A stretch of 64,000 bases of DNA from Hymenopus coronatus (Eukaryota > Arthropoda > Insecta > Mantodea > Hymenopodidae), in NCBI GenBank assembly GCA_030762935.1, contig CM060900.1, forward strand, positions 399,995,132 to 400,059,131, in the 5' to 3' direction. Positions 1-10,794 of this stretch are shown piece after piece; the first letter of the stretch is position 1; each line of letters opens with the position of its first letter. Position numbers and translations under genes: made by a program. The notes below the pieces were generated by a model. It was not told where the DNA came from, ran no database searches, and saw nothing but the letters and a program-made list of their open reading frames with translations.

Positions 1-117
1 TATACAGCAGTAATGCCTTGTTCTGCAAGATTCTCTTGAATCTCTTCATTTGTCAAACTGTCCATGGCATGGGTGGTGACAACGCAAAGAGTTCCAGGAG
101 TTCTCGACCTTAACCAG
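1..117 (-). pseudogene. LINE ORF1 (gag-like) fragment
   Basis: On the minus strand one open frame reads ...RTPGTLCVVTTHAMDSLTNE..., followed by EEIQENLAEQGITAV. The pattern 'G-x-hydrophobic ... EEI.E.L..QG.T.V' resembles the region just upstream of the zinc knuckles in Jockey/I-type LINE ORF1 proteins. The window edge cuts it, and it has no visible partner ORF here. A host exon is a less likely alternative. It lies inside the intron downstream of VAT-1 exon 3. Confidence 0.4.
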
Positions 118-779
118 GTAGCTGCCCATCATATTGACTCTCAATAGTTTGGCTGCCTGGGATGCAACCAGGAGCGAGCCATTACAAGATCGACCATACA
201 ACTTTACTGGACCAGTCATCTTATCTAGCTTTTTAAATCATAAATGGACTAACCTACTAAAATGTCCTACCTTTTGCTGTTCTCCTAATCACTAAGCAGC
301 AAGGACCACTGGACTTGACAAGTTTTTTTCCAAATACTAAATTAGTTTTTGTTTTTTGCCATAAAAGATGTCCTGGTCGATTGACTAGGTATGGGCTAGT
401 CCCTAGCCTCCAATTTAGATAAAGCAGAAACCAAAGCAGTGTATAAGTTGCACACCCTTCCTGGTCACTAAAAAAACAGAAGGCCCAGGCTCAGATATGC
501 AACCCTCAACCAACCTGGATATCCCTTTCCAATGACATGGGCCTCCATGCAGGTGGGCATTTCTGCTGACTTCCTTACCACTTAGAGGAACCCACATCGA
601 GGAAGTCAAAGATGGCTGGGGACCCCAGGTACATCAAACACGTAGCTACTGCAATAGGCCCCTGGAGGAGGGAAGGGGAGTTAGAGAGAAAGAGAGTAAA
701 ATGTGCTTGTTCATATCCTTGAGAGTGCTCACAGCATTATCAGTTGTGACATTAATCAAACGAGATAACTCAACGATAA
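118..779. other. Intronic sequence, nothing recognised
   Basis: No splice-bounded exon, repeat end or conserved motif was recognised. The short open frames here, such as 415-609 on the minus strand, show no family resemblance. Confidence 0.4.
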
Positions 780-780
780 C

Positions 781-1000
781 ATGAGACACTCACATTTAGT
801 AGGCTCTGGGTCCAATTCCCATCAAGCTAGCCACTCTAACCATGGGTTTTTCCATGATTTAAACAGGTTGGTAGGCAAATGCTGGGATGGTTTCTCATCT
901 ACCACAAATTTCCTGTCCCGTCATTCCTTCTCATTTCATTTTCCTTTTCATGTTTCAGGTGGGCTTTGGCTGTGCATTAACTGTCATTTTGTTATAGTGT
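781..1000 (+). repeat. SINE fragment, family 2 (tRNA-derived)
   Basis: The stretch starts near a degenerate B-box-like sequence (gggtccaattcccat). It continues with 'atgggtttttcc', 'aggcaaatgctggga' and 'aatttcctgtcccgtcat', which also occur in the better preserved copy at 43617-44072. The A box is missing, so the copy is 5'-truncated. It abuts an oppositely oriented family-1 SINE. Confidence 0.6.
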
Positions 1001-1210
1001 TTAATGCCCACTATTACTACATATAGCACCACAGGCATTGACACTGATGATACATGGGATGAATATGGAGCACCAGAGAATGCAATGGCAGGAGAAACCG
1101 GAGAACACAAAGTAAACCCGTTGTCCACCATAAATCCCACATGAGGTTGCCTGGGATACAATCCGGTCTGTCTGGGTGAGAGGCAAGTGGTCTAACTACT
1201 CAGCCATGGC
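1001..1210 (-). repeat. SINE, family 1 (tRNA-derived)
   Basis: On the minus strand the head reads ccatggctgagtagttaga, an A box of the Leu/Ser tRNA type. A decayed B box follows, then a body and a tail ending in '...gggcattaaacacta'. Related copies lie at 38600-38765, 40015-40190, 47725-47958 and 61318-61493, with a tail scrap at about 52095-52135. All full copies share 'gaaaccggagaacccggagaaaa'. Confidence 0.75.
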
Positions 1211-1697
1211 ACAACCATTATCAGTCAGCATTGCACGAATGGTGTAGATGCTTGCTCATTGGAAAGTTCTACTTGTTCTGCCAGACCATAGCCTTCTTTG
1301 AGCCACCTAAGATTGGTTGCATTCTTCCAACACTGCCAGGGAGTGACAAAGTCATGTCCAAGTTTGATTTGCCATACAAATGTGCAAAGAACTACATGAT
1401 AGCAAAATTGTGTATCAAACATTTCCAGACAACAGACTCTCAGGTTACCACGGCAAGGTATTGTCAGCCATCATATAGCTTCTTTTGCAGCAGCATGCCA
1501 TACTACCAATTATAACAGAAATTCAACACTTTTTCTATAAAATGACAAAGAATAAAAATATACTCATTTTGAATATTTTAATCTTATCATCAAGATATCC
1601 TCACAGTTTTAGTTTTATGCAACAGTTACCTTCCACCTTGAACAATGCATAATTTATCATTTATTATCTACAGTACAATATAACCTGAATACATTAC

Positions 1698-1908
1698 CTG
1701 CACAGGATTGAATGAAAATTTTTTGGCCTGGTCTTAAGTTACCAACATCAAAAACACAGAAGTATGCAGTCAAATAGTTAGCAGCCATTGCAGCACCTTG
1801 TTTATATGTTACATACTCTGGCAGCATGAAAACATTGCTTACTGGAACCACAACTACTTCACGATATAGATCCCCCTTGAACTGGTAACATAACACTCTG
1901 TCTCCAAC
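1698..1908 (-). CDS. VAT1: VAT-1-like MDR oxidoreductase, exon 3
   Basis: This exon is bounded by an acceptor (tctctag, just above 1908) and a donor (GTAATG, just below 1698). It is 211 nt, 70 codons plus one base, and continues exon 2 in phase 0. The protein begins VGDRVLCYQFKGDLYREVVV and includes LPEYVTYKQGAAMAANYLTA and PGQKIFIQSCAG. This is the middle of a medium-chain dehydrogenase/reductase without structural zinc. Family members are NADPH-dependent quinone-oxidoreductase-like proteins, and VAT-1 is membrane-associated. The exon stops just before the nucleotide-binding GxGGVG turn, so the rest of the Rossmann domain must lie below position 1. The frame is intact and looks functional. 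The exact paralogue (VAT1 or VAT1L) cannot be decided here. Confidence 0.85.
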
Positions 1909-2466
1909 CTAGAGAATTTCAGAGTAATAAATGAACACATTTAATAAATAGACAAATAATCACAATAGTTAAACCTATTCCTAATAGCTTTAAAAAGTAC
2001 TCCAGTTAAAAATGTGTATCAATAAATTTATATGATGATATTTTCCATAATGAGCTTTAAGAAGAATGAATATTTTTAGTATTATTATACTTTTTCTGGT
2101 GTTTTTATTTTAAAACTTAAAGGATGTTTGAAATTTTTGAGCTACAATAAATGCTGGTTCACAATAGAGCAAGAACAGAAACCATAAAAGAAATGAAAAC
2201 AAGCAAAACAGCATACCCACAACATTTTAATTTACAGGGAAATTCATATGATGACCATGTCAACAGAAAAGTAGAAGATTGATTTTGCATATTGAGATAT
2301 ATTATTTGTTTTAAATGGCCAATGATATTTTTTCACCTGATTCAAATTCAGCCAATGTGATGCTAGTTAGTCAAGATCAATATGTGATAATATAAACATT
2401 TTCTAAATGGAAATGCATTACTACACCCAGTTCCTCTAGTCATACCAAGCTTCATTTCTTTATTAA

Positions 2467-3170
2467 CACATTGAAGCCCAGGTGTTTCAGTAGTTGACAT
2501 TGAAGCCCAGGTGTTTCAGTAGTTGAAGTGCCAAGAAACCCAGGGTTTTTACGCCTACTTTGAGTTATTATTTACAGTACATCAATTAAATCTGCCGAAA
2601 AGTATTGGGACAATCTAAAAGTATGGCATTCAAGGATTTCTCAACAAGTAAGAAAATAGTTATAATTTCTGTATTAATATTTTATTTTAAATTTACAACA
2701 AGTATCAAAAATGAGTTTGAAAAAAAACGCGTAAAGCTGCTTACACTCCATTTATTCAAAGTTCGAAAAACTCTCCCTCGGAATCAGAATTTTCTACAGC
2801 TTCATTTGTATCCTGAATTTCAGCTTCAGTTCACACAAATCGAGGAAAATGCAATAATTTAACATTAAGAGCACAAACATAACAAACAGATCACCACCTT
2901 CAAAGAAAATGGCACGACTACCCAAGAGCAGCCAATATTACTGTATCTCCTAAAATTCCTAATAGTTGACTAAACAAGGACCAAAGGGAGCACAAATCAG
3001 ACAACTAAACAATAACTGATGTATGTTCCTTGCCACATAGCCCAAGACCGAGTTAAGGTTGTGGAATTGCATTAAAAGTGTTAGAAATACCTGCCTGAGC
3101 AATTCTCGGGCTTGGGCCTCATGAACATTTCGCACGGCCCGAGCTACACTCGGGCTTGGGCTCCAATGTG
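2467..3170. mobile_element. piggyBac-like MITE with TTAA duplications
   Basis: The 704-bp element lies between TTAA at 2463-2466 and TTAA at 3171-3174. Its ends are inverted repeats, CACATTGAAGCCCAGG on the left and CACATTGGAGCCCAAG on the right read inward. TTAA target sites are typical of piggyBac and also of Kolobok elements. The left end carries a 29-bp direct duplication (about 2469-2525). The right end repeats ctcgggcttgggc twice. No transposase is visible, only a short acidic peptide (minus strand, about 2758-2835, DTNEAVENSDSEGEFFEL) that could be a remnant. It is probably non-autonomous. Confidence 0.65.
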
Positions 3171-3747
3171 TTAATAGCATATATTAATTATATTTGTAGT
3201 TCTTTATTAATGTCAAACAGTTTTTGCTCCTCTTTATAGCGTTTGATACTGCTAGTTGTAGGCAATAGCTAAACAAATACAGATTACAATTTTGCTTGGC
3301 AATGAATGTTCAGTTTATCTGAGGGAGTCAGAATCTAATGATCAAAATGCACATCTGCTGGAATTTCTTGATCTCTTTTTCCTAGATTGTGACTAGAGAC
3401 TCCTATTGGCGGTTTTGCATCATGGCTGCCTTGAACAACATCTGCAATGCAAAATGGATCTAACATGCCATGCTGGGAAAGTTAATGTTTGTGAACAGTC
3501 ACATTATAGCACATGTATTTTAATGCTGTCAATTTCATTCTGGTTTCCACTTTCAATTATTGCAAACCAGCCTTAATTAAGGCTTATGCTATAGTGCATA
3601 ATCACCAGATAGTAGAACAAGGTCACTCATGAAACAGGTTAGATGAACTATACCATAAATATGTATTGTTCACTGTGCACGAGTTATCATGGTGGGCACT
3701 GGAGAAGGAGCAGCAATTCAAAATAAAACCAACAAAATATGAAATTA

Positions 3748-4008
3748 GAAGTGGTCATATATATACAAATTCACTAAATTAGGTTAATTATCTCAGAACT
3801 AGTTTTGAGAAATCTCTTCATTATCAGCTGACTGAGACTGGATTGCTTGCCACTGATGATCATGGCTGTTTCTTTATCCCTCTATCAGGACAGCCAGGAT
3901 CATCAGAAGCAAGCCATCCAGTTGCAATCAGCTGATGAAGAGATTCCTCAAAACTAGTGCTGAAGTAATTGATCTAATTAGGTAAATTTGCATATGTGTG
4001 ACCACTTC
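3748..4008. mobile_element. Palindromic MITE (TA-flanked)
   Basis: The two halves are inverted copies. GAAGTGGTCAYATATATRCAAATT is followed by a shared block containing ctagttttgag and aatctcttcat; the right half carries the reverse complement ending in ccacttc. The arms are about 115-125 nt with a short loop near 3880. TA lies immediately outside both ends (3746-3747 and 4009-4010), as for Tc1/mariner-type insertion. There is no coding capacity. The transcript would fold into one long hairpin inside VAT-1 intron 2. Confidence 0.7.
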
Positions 4009-4212
4009 TAAGTTCTTTTAAATAATCTTTTCAATATGTCAATTAAAAACTAACGAGTGCTGCCTCACTGTTCATAATTTGAAATGTTTCAAACACCATG
4101 TAGGTAATTTTCATGGTTCACTTACTTTGGTTAGATATTTTGTTTATCTAGAGAAATAATTTATGCCTATAAATAGTTTGTGAATAATATACACTTTTTG
4201 CACCTAAAACTT

Positions 4213-5588
4213 GAGGCACCTAGATGCAAAACCTTCAAGTCCATTTTGTTTACCTTTGAGCTATTTATGTCATTGTGTAAGTAGTGAAGAGATCTATTGT
4301 TATGGTTTAACAGAAACATGCAAAACCCTCCATTGTATAGTTAAATTCAAAGTTAAAATTTGCCATTCAAAGTTAAAATTTATCATTAAAAGCAAAACCC
4401 GCCAAGTCCACCGCCTCATGGCATGCAGAAACTGCCAAGTCCACCAGAACCAATGATGGGCCATTATCACATGATTTTTCACGCCACATTCCTCATGGCT
4501 TTCATATTTGTGAATATTAAATGGTATGTGTTACCTAATTTTGGAGATTTTACTGTAAAAATAAGTGAATAATCAAAATATGGACGAGTGTTCATTTAAA
4601 ATAAGTCCATGCAACCCAGAGCAAAGCATAAGCGAAAGAGAAATCCAAGTAGCCACAAACATGAGGAAGACAAGAGAATAAGGTTAGTTTGAGTTTACTT
4701 TTTTCCATTTCTTTCAAATTTAATTTTCTAATGCTAAAAATAATAAAGCATTATTTAATTACTAATCTTTATTGTATTACAGATATTCTGCCAAGTGCAT
4801 ACCAATGTATCCAAGTTGCAGCCATGCCGGGAAGCCATTTTAGTGCAAACGTCTGTCCATGCACAATTTCCTAAGGCATTTTACTCTATACCTCAAAAAA
4901 TGGTGCAAGATGACTATACTGAAGCCTAGGACACCCAGACACTCTCAAAAATGAGATGGTTCACATCAAAGGCCACAACAATTAAATACAAAGAGCGAAC
5001 CAAGTTAATTCCTGTGTGTAGACCCAATTTCTTGGGTGTTCTAAAGAGGGGAAAGAGATTGGCAATGCGCATCTACATATGCTTTCAATTGGTGTGAAAG
5101 TTAAAACAGAAAAACTAACTGACATTGAAAATCTTCTGAAAAAACATTTCAGGACTCAATGGCAGTAAATGGAAAATCTAAAATTCTACAAACAGTTCAT
5201 TTACACTCCTGATCTAGCTAAAGCTGAAGTGGAAGAAGAATCTGCCTTTGAAGAGAATGGAAGAGCGTATGTGCCCGGAATGTATTATTAAAGTAGTAGA
5301 TGAATAATCATATAAAATAAAGCCTTTAAACTGTAACTTATAGTTCTTGAATTTATGAAAATTGTTATGCTGCAAACAAAACCGTCAAGTCCAAAATTAA
5401 ATCCTACTTACTGCAAGAGTAATTGTGGTAAGTTTATTTTCTTTTCAATTACACACTTCTTAGATGCTTCACTTATTATATGCACAAAATAGACATTGTA
5501 AGTATAAATTGAAATGCAGACATAACTTTTCTTCTTTTCTGAAAATGTTGTTAATTTGGACTTGGTGGGTTTTGCATCTATATGCCTC
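4213..5588 (+). mobile_element. GAGGCA-family DNA transposon, internally deleted copy
   Basis: The element is 1,376 bp. Its ends are GAGGCACCTAGATGCAAAAC (left) and, read inward from the right, GAGGCATATAGATGCAAAAC. It is flanked by an identical 4-bp duplication, ACTT, at 4209-4212 and 5589-5592. It shares ends and internal sequence with the longer copy at 22892-25592. It lacks the middle of the transposase gene: sequence matching about 23775 is joined directly to sequence matching about 24940. The TIR-type motif GCAAAACCNNCAAGTCCA recurs internally near 4226, 4391, 4426 and 5373. Confidence 0.8.
4609..5290 (+). pseudogene. Remnant of the GAGGCA-family transposase-like gene
   Basis: Exon 1 (4609-4682) starts MQPRAKHKRKRNPSSHKHEE, a basic stretch typical of this family's N-terminus. 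It is followed by a donor (GTTAGT) and an acceptor (ttgtattacag) at 4782. Exon 2 opens with a Cys-rich segment (YSAKCIPMYPSC) and soon meets stops. The next recognisable part (about 5037-5290) corresponds to the C-terminus of copy 2, with several stops and shifts. The central catalytic part is deleted. The intact exon 1 and splice sites here help to read the damaged N-terminus of the longer copy. Confidence 0.6.
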
Positions 5589-6520
5589 ACTTGTAAATTA
5601 TATTTTCAAATCAAAACACTTTGATTTTATATGACAAGTTTACAACACAATTATATCTATAGTATTCATAGCTGAAATACAAATGATCATTTCATTTACC
5701 CAAGTTTTTTTTTTTTTGGTCCACTTCTTTTATGGTTGCAGAATTAGCATTAGAGTGCACTATAATATATTTTTTAAAAGGCTCAAAATTAATCTCCTTC
5801 CATTTTCACTTAAATGCTGCATTGCAAGAAGGTATGTTCAAGGTCACATCATGTGATTGGGGGGGGGGGCAATTATAAATATTTGATGTGCAATTCCTCT
5901 GCTTTGATAATTTCAGGTGGACTGTTTCCCTTCTACAGATCCTTGATTACACAATTTGGCATATACACAACTTTTATGTACAACTGCATGCAATTTCTGT
6001 TGTACACATTTATTTACAGGTGTAACTGGGCTACTTTAATATTTTATGCCATCTGGTCAATTAACTTGAAGGCTTCATATACATCTACATCTGATATTTG
6101 TTAACAGTTGAATTGTTTTGGAGATGCATTTAAAATTATTTTTGAATGAAATACAGATTATTCTTCCTTCAATGCACCAGTATGTCAGTTGTACAGTTTT
6201 AGAGGAATTTTTGTTTTCATCAAAGGTTTATACTACCTGAGCAATTTGATTTAAATATGGACATAGTGAAGTGCTGAATCGAAACCAAGTCCTTCACCGA
6301 GTGGAGGGAGAGAATAATTGAGTGCCAAACCCTGAATATTGAACACCCTCAGACATTACTTTTTTTTTCTTTTCTTTCTTTCCAATTTGCAATTTAACTG
6401 TTCAACATTACTAAAGGATTTTTTCTTCTACCACTCTGAGGCAAGCATGAGCAACATATGTTAGGTAGATTAATGAGGAACAATTCTTTTCAAAGAGGTG
6501 AAACTTTCTGATAACATATT

Positions 6521-6639
6521 GACTTTAGTGTTCTCGGGCTTCTAGCCATGTAAATTGATGGATTGACTCCAACATTTCAAAGATGCACTTATCAATCCAT
6601 TTACTTACCTGGCTAGAAGCCAGAGAACACTAGAGTTAA
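6521..6639. repeat. Long imperfect palindrome
   Basis: Two arms of about 45 nt (6521-6564 and 6593-6639) are inverted copies. Both contain the pattern 'ctagtgttctc-ggcttctagcca-gtaa-atggattga' with a few mismatches. The loop is about 28 nt. No duplication or coding sequence is evident. It may be a small foldback element or part of a larger repeat. Confidence 0.55.
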
Positions 6640-6773
6640 TCCTTTTCAATTTCTCTTCCAGCATTTATAGTGTATAGAGCACCATACTCGGCAAAAGAAC
6701 ATTCTGTATTTTTATGCTATCAGGCCACAGAATACACATTCGTTTTCAAAGCCTGTTACAACTGCAGCATGAT

Positions 6774-7030
6774 TTTTTTTTTTAAGCTTTAACGTCCTTT
6801 AACCTGGTTGGTCATATCAGATGATGAATGAAATTGGTGAAATGATGCTCAAATGATCTCGGGGTCCATGGAGCTTAAAGTTATTGGACATTCGTCTTCT
6901 CAGGATAAGGGAAAACCCCGAAAAAAAACCTTATCCAAATAACTCACCCTAAGCAAGATTCAAACTCACGACCTTTTGAATGTGAGGCAGACACGCTATC
7001 ATCACACTATCCAGGCAGGCTATGATCTTC
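6774..7030 (-). repeat. SINE, family 3 (tRNA-derived, minus orientation)
   Basis: On the minus strand the head reads gcctggatagtgtgatgata. A B-box-like ggtcgtgagtttgaatctt follows, then a body with '...ataaggttttttttcggggttttcc'. The tail ends at an A-tract, seen as T(9) at 6774-6782. It is a separate family from the SINEs at 1001-1210 and 781-1000. Confidence 0.6.
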
Positions 7031-8560
7031 TTTATTTAGTATTTCACTTGACTAGGCCTGTCAGGCAGGAGGATTTCTACTATAATTTTTGGTAATACCT
7101 TCCTGCAGCATCCATAGTTTCATCTACTAAAGATTTTGTTATTTCCTACTTTTTGTTTAATACATTTAATTTGGTCTCATAAAATTTATTCATATAGTAT
7201 TTTTGAAATCTTGCACCAGTTGGAAGTTTCTTAGGTGTGCATTTTTCCATTAATGGCCATTAACAATTATTAGCGTTTCACACAAGACCAAATAAAACTG
7301 GGATTCTTTATTTGAAAGAAAATTAGGAGGATATTCTTTGCTCTTTCTAGACACGCTTGATATCAATATGTACCTAATCTATGTTTCAAGCCATCACAGT
7401 GTTTCTGTATCATGTACCTTTGGTGGCATTTATTTAATATCACATAATTTACAAGTAATATTTTCTACATCTTGTGTAAAACACTACTGTCAAATTCTTG
7501 TATGGAAAAATTAATCTGCCACTCCTTTGTTTTGCCCATGATGAAAGTTACTGTATTTGTCAACTGCAACACAAAATACTACTGCTGTGTCACTGTCCTA
7601 GAATCATCTGAAGCAGATTACTTCAACAGGGCAAGACCCACTCTCATTCTGTATTGTATTGTTTCAGCTTGGGTGCTTGTCAAAACAGCACTGAGTAACT
7701 CACAAGTCACTGAGACATACCTGCAACATGCAGTACAGTGCAGTATTGAGGGCGAGCTATCATCATGGCTAAATCAAGGGTTGGAAATGAATTGGCAGGA
7801 TGCAAGTATTGTGGTATGACCTTTGACCAGTGAGTATCGGCTTCCCCACTCCCACTTCAGCTCTGCTCTGACCTTTGTGACTGAGTATGGATGTGTACTC
7901 TGGCTCAGATGAGTTGAGTTAGAACAGCCTGTTGTAAAGAGTACATACTACAGGTATTCTAGAGCACAGTTAACCTCAAGTAGTCTATCTCTCTCTTATC
8001 AGTGTCCAAGTTCCATTGTCTGATGATAATCTTCCAAGTCAAGATATATCTGAATAGTTTGTAAAATTTTAAAAGTGACAGAAAAAAACCTTTAACAGGT
8101 TGTTTAACTATTTTATTATAATTATCTAAGTATTAGTTTATTTAACTATATTATTAATAATCCTGAACATGACACTATATAAGTATTTCTAAAATGTATA
8201 AGCTACTTTTCCATGATATATGTGGGAATGATATTTTAATCAGGCCAGTTCTCATAGTCCAACATAACAAGCATTTTATGATACTTTCCTTGAATAGTTG
8301 ATTAATACTGAGTATCTCTTTCATTATCCAATAAAAATGATGTTATGCTATAACACAGAAGCAGTTCTTAAGTAAAATTTTCATACTGTACCAAACAAAG
8401 ATACACACAGTTTCATGGTTGTACTTGAATAAATTGACAAAAATTATGAAAACACATACAATTATGAAACTACTATTAATTGAGTTTTATTTTATGGATG
8501 CTCTTTAACTGTTATGGTTCTGAGCATTACATTCTATATTATGTATGTTAGACTAACTAC
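7031..8560. other. AT-rich intronic sequence, nothing recognised
   Basis: The 115-codon open frame at 7472-7819 on the plus strand has no recognisable motif. It lacks good splice or initiation context and was not taken as a gene. Confidence 0.4.
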
Positions 8561-8576
8561 TTAATTTTGCTCAGAG

Positions 8577-8800
8577 CCCTTGCTAGGTTTGAAGTTCTTT
8601 TCTGTGCTGTAACCCTAGGACATGGGACTGCCAACTTTACTTCCCTTCTGAAAGAAGCCATGCTAAGGATTTTGCAATCAAATAAAGCCATTGCCCTCTG
8701 CTGGGTTTGAACCTGGGGCCTAAACTACTGATAGTTGATGCTTCTGAAGATATATTGTTTTCATTTGTATAATAATTAAAACAGAATGAAGCAAAATAAC
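8577..8800 (-). repeat. tRNA-like SINE fragment
   Basis: The minus strand contains a clear B box, ccaggttcaaacccagcaga, at about 8695-8715. It is preceded by 'gcatcaactatcagtagttt', a decayed A-box region. No intact cloverleaf can be drawn, so this is a tRNA-derived repeat and not a tRNA gene. Confidence 0.4.
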
Positions 8801-9117
8801 GCTTTGAAGCAACATTCGAGTCTGACACTTAGCTTTCCTCCCTAAATCCATTTTTTATTTAATTTGTGCAAAGCAATCTTACATTAGAATATGTCTATAC
8901 AATCATTATTTGCACAAAGACATGCTTCATAGCCACTGGGTATTTCAAAGCTATTTCAGACTTTTTAAATAAACTTCTGTGTGTTGAGTTCATTAAGTAA
9001 CTGTATACATTTCAAAAGTTATACTCTGTTCTCTATCCTAGGATTTTTGCTCCAAAATGAGCTGATAATGCTGATTTTTCTGTACTTAGTGTGATGCTCT
9101 TTTAGGTAAGTTCCAAT

Positions 9118-9132
9118 GTGTGGGGGTGTGTG

Positions 9133-9193
<61 letters not shown>

Positions 9194-9200
9194 GGGGGGG
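9118..9200. repeat. (GT)n microsatellite with G-tract
   Basis: A nearly pure GT run occupies about 9134-9189 and ends in a G(10) tract. It lies at the 5' edge of a Penelope-like remnant. Confidence 0.95.
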
Positions 9201-9214
9201 TGCTTTTTACACCC

Positions 9215-9827
9215 CAATTTCACATAAACACACCATGATCAACAGCCTTGCATTCAGAACTGGTAAACCTACCATTAAACCAGAAGGAATACAAATTAGA
9301 ACTTAATTAGATCATAGAAATTGCACAAAAGAATGGCTACACAGTACATTTGTAAAGAAGAGCAGAAGAAAGTAAAAGAAATTAGCTTTCTAAAAAGAAT
9401 AAAAGCAGAAATCAGCTTCAAAAAATTCACTTACCACCCTTTGGCACACCAAAAATGTCAAAAGATCTTCAAAAAATGGAACATCAACTTAGCCCCAGTT
9501 TAATGAACACAGTTTGAAAAACCTCCTCCATACAAACATGAAAGATAAAATACCCCCATAGAAACAATCAGGGATACACAAAATCAACAGCAAGGAATGT
9601 GAAAAGGTATATATAGAGAAAACAAAAAGAAACATCAGACAACATTTTAAAGAACACATGAGGTATTTGAAGCATAAACAGACAGATAAGTCAACTGTAG
9701 CACATCATTTTATCATTTTTGGACTCAAAACCATAATTTTTACAGTTCACAAGTTATTAAAATCAGTGCAGACTTCAATTGGATTAACATTTTGGGGAAA
9801 AAAAAAAAAAAAACCACAGACACACAC

Positions 9828-9867
<40 letters not shown>

Positions 9868-9900
9868 AGTAATAAATTTTGACATACCACAAACAAACGG
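9215..9900 (+). pseudogene. Penelope-like element, 3' part of RT plus GIY-YIG (copy 1)
   Basis: Frame-jumping translation gives HKHTMINSLAFRT and then IIEIAQKNGYTVHL. This matches the RT thumb of Penelope-like elements ('H..AI.SL..R', 'I..IA..NGY'). At about 9565-9690 it gives IHKINSKECEKVYIEKTKRN followed by FKEHMR and VAHHF, the GIY-YIG-type endonuclease core ('Y.l.C..C.k.YIG.T.R....R..EH...H'). Many stops and shifts show that it is dead. A CAA microsatellite is embedded at 9829-9868. A hammerhead-like motif follows at 9974-10007. Confidence 0.7.
9829..9868. repeat. (CA)n/(CAA)n microsatellite
   Basis: A short CA run passes into about twelve CAA triplets inside the Penelope-like remnant. 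Confidence 0.95.
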
Positions 9901-9973
9901 ACTCATCTCAAAATTTCATCTACCCTGAAGAGAGACATCTACAGACCTCTACGAGTTCATCAGTAAATCTCCA

Positions 9974-10007
9974 TTGAAGATGGTGGCAACAGCCGCCGAA
10001 ACATGTC
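9974..10007 (+). ncRNA. Hammerhead-ribozyme-like motif of a Penelope-like element
   Basis: The sequence is TTGAAGA, then T, then GGTGGC-AACA-GCCGCC (a six-pair stem with one G-U), then GAAAC-AT-GTC. Penelope-like elements are known to carry minimal hammerheads with core CUGANGA ... GAAAC-RY-GUC near their ends. Here the first core base is U instead of C, and one extra U separates the core from stem II. This copy is probably a decayed ribozyme. Its position directly after the GIY-YIG remnant supports the call. Confidence 0.45.
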
Positions 10008-10079
10008 CTAAGTAAGTTACTTATTTCATAGTGAAGTTTGAGTGTAATTCTGTGTTTTTACTCTTAATTGGTTAGTTAC

Positions 10080-10700
10080 TTCACTGTGCATTCCCATTAA
10101 TGTTTTAACTGGTTTTAACAGTTTTATATTAGGTGCGATTTCATGTCCTGATGACCAGAAATGATGGGAATTGCTGATTTTCTCTTATTTTGTATTTTAG
10201 GTTTCTCATAGGCTCCTTTAACCTGGTTTCAAAACTTCTTTTTGTCCTTCCTATGCATACTATGTAGATTACATTCTGAGCATTTAATTTCATAAATTCA
10301 AGGTTTTTTGTTTGCTGAGATAGGATGTTTTAATTTTTTGCATAGCAGTTTCTGAATTATGCAGTTTATTGGAGCCAAGGTGATGTTATAATTCTTTCTG
10401 AAATTTGTTACATGTCCAATGATGATATATGAATCGTCTGAACTGAGGTTGCTCATGGGGGTTCTGTAGAGTGGTTGTGTGTGTTAACCAGTTCAGTTTT
10501 TTGTATTTGTGTATTGTCTTGTCTATTGCATTTTTTGGAAGCAGTTGTTGGTAGCTATTTGGAGTATTTGTTGGTATTTTTGTTGGTATTCACTATTCTC
10601 CTTGGGAATGTGTACTAATCTATACGTTAGACTGTTCAGGACTGCATATTTGTGTGTTGTGGGATTGTAGCTATCATGCTTTGTCATCATTAAATCCTAG
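10080..10700 (-). pseudogene. Penelope-like element, RT thumb plus GIY-YIG (copy 2)
   Basis: On the minus strand the high-coordinate end reads PTTHKYAVLNSLTYRLVHIP and then QQILQIATNNCF, the Penelope RT thumb. Toward lower coordinates comes YEIKCSECN and then a damaged GIY-YIG core with 'R.LKY' and 'QDMKSH'. The copy points toward copy 1 (tail to tail). It carries stops and shifts and has lost the upstream RT domain. Confidence 0.65.
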
Positions 10701-10794
10701 TATTTACAGAGTAATAATTTTAGTGTAGAATTAGATTCTGCCCTTAAAAATCCCCTAGAAAAAGTGATAAGTGTTTAGAGGAATCTCTAAGATG

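Noticed and set aside
3138..3165. Link between the piggyBac-like MITE and the foldback element through the shared GCCCGAG..ACACTCGGGC palindrome (also at 52924)
   Set aside because: Only about 18 bp are shared and the surrounding sequence does not match, so the similarity is most simply chance or convergent palindrome formation.
7472..7819. 115-codon plus-strand open frame in VAT-1 intron 2
   Set aside because: No family resemblance, no repeats at its borders and no convincing splice signals; its length is compatible with chance in this much sequence.
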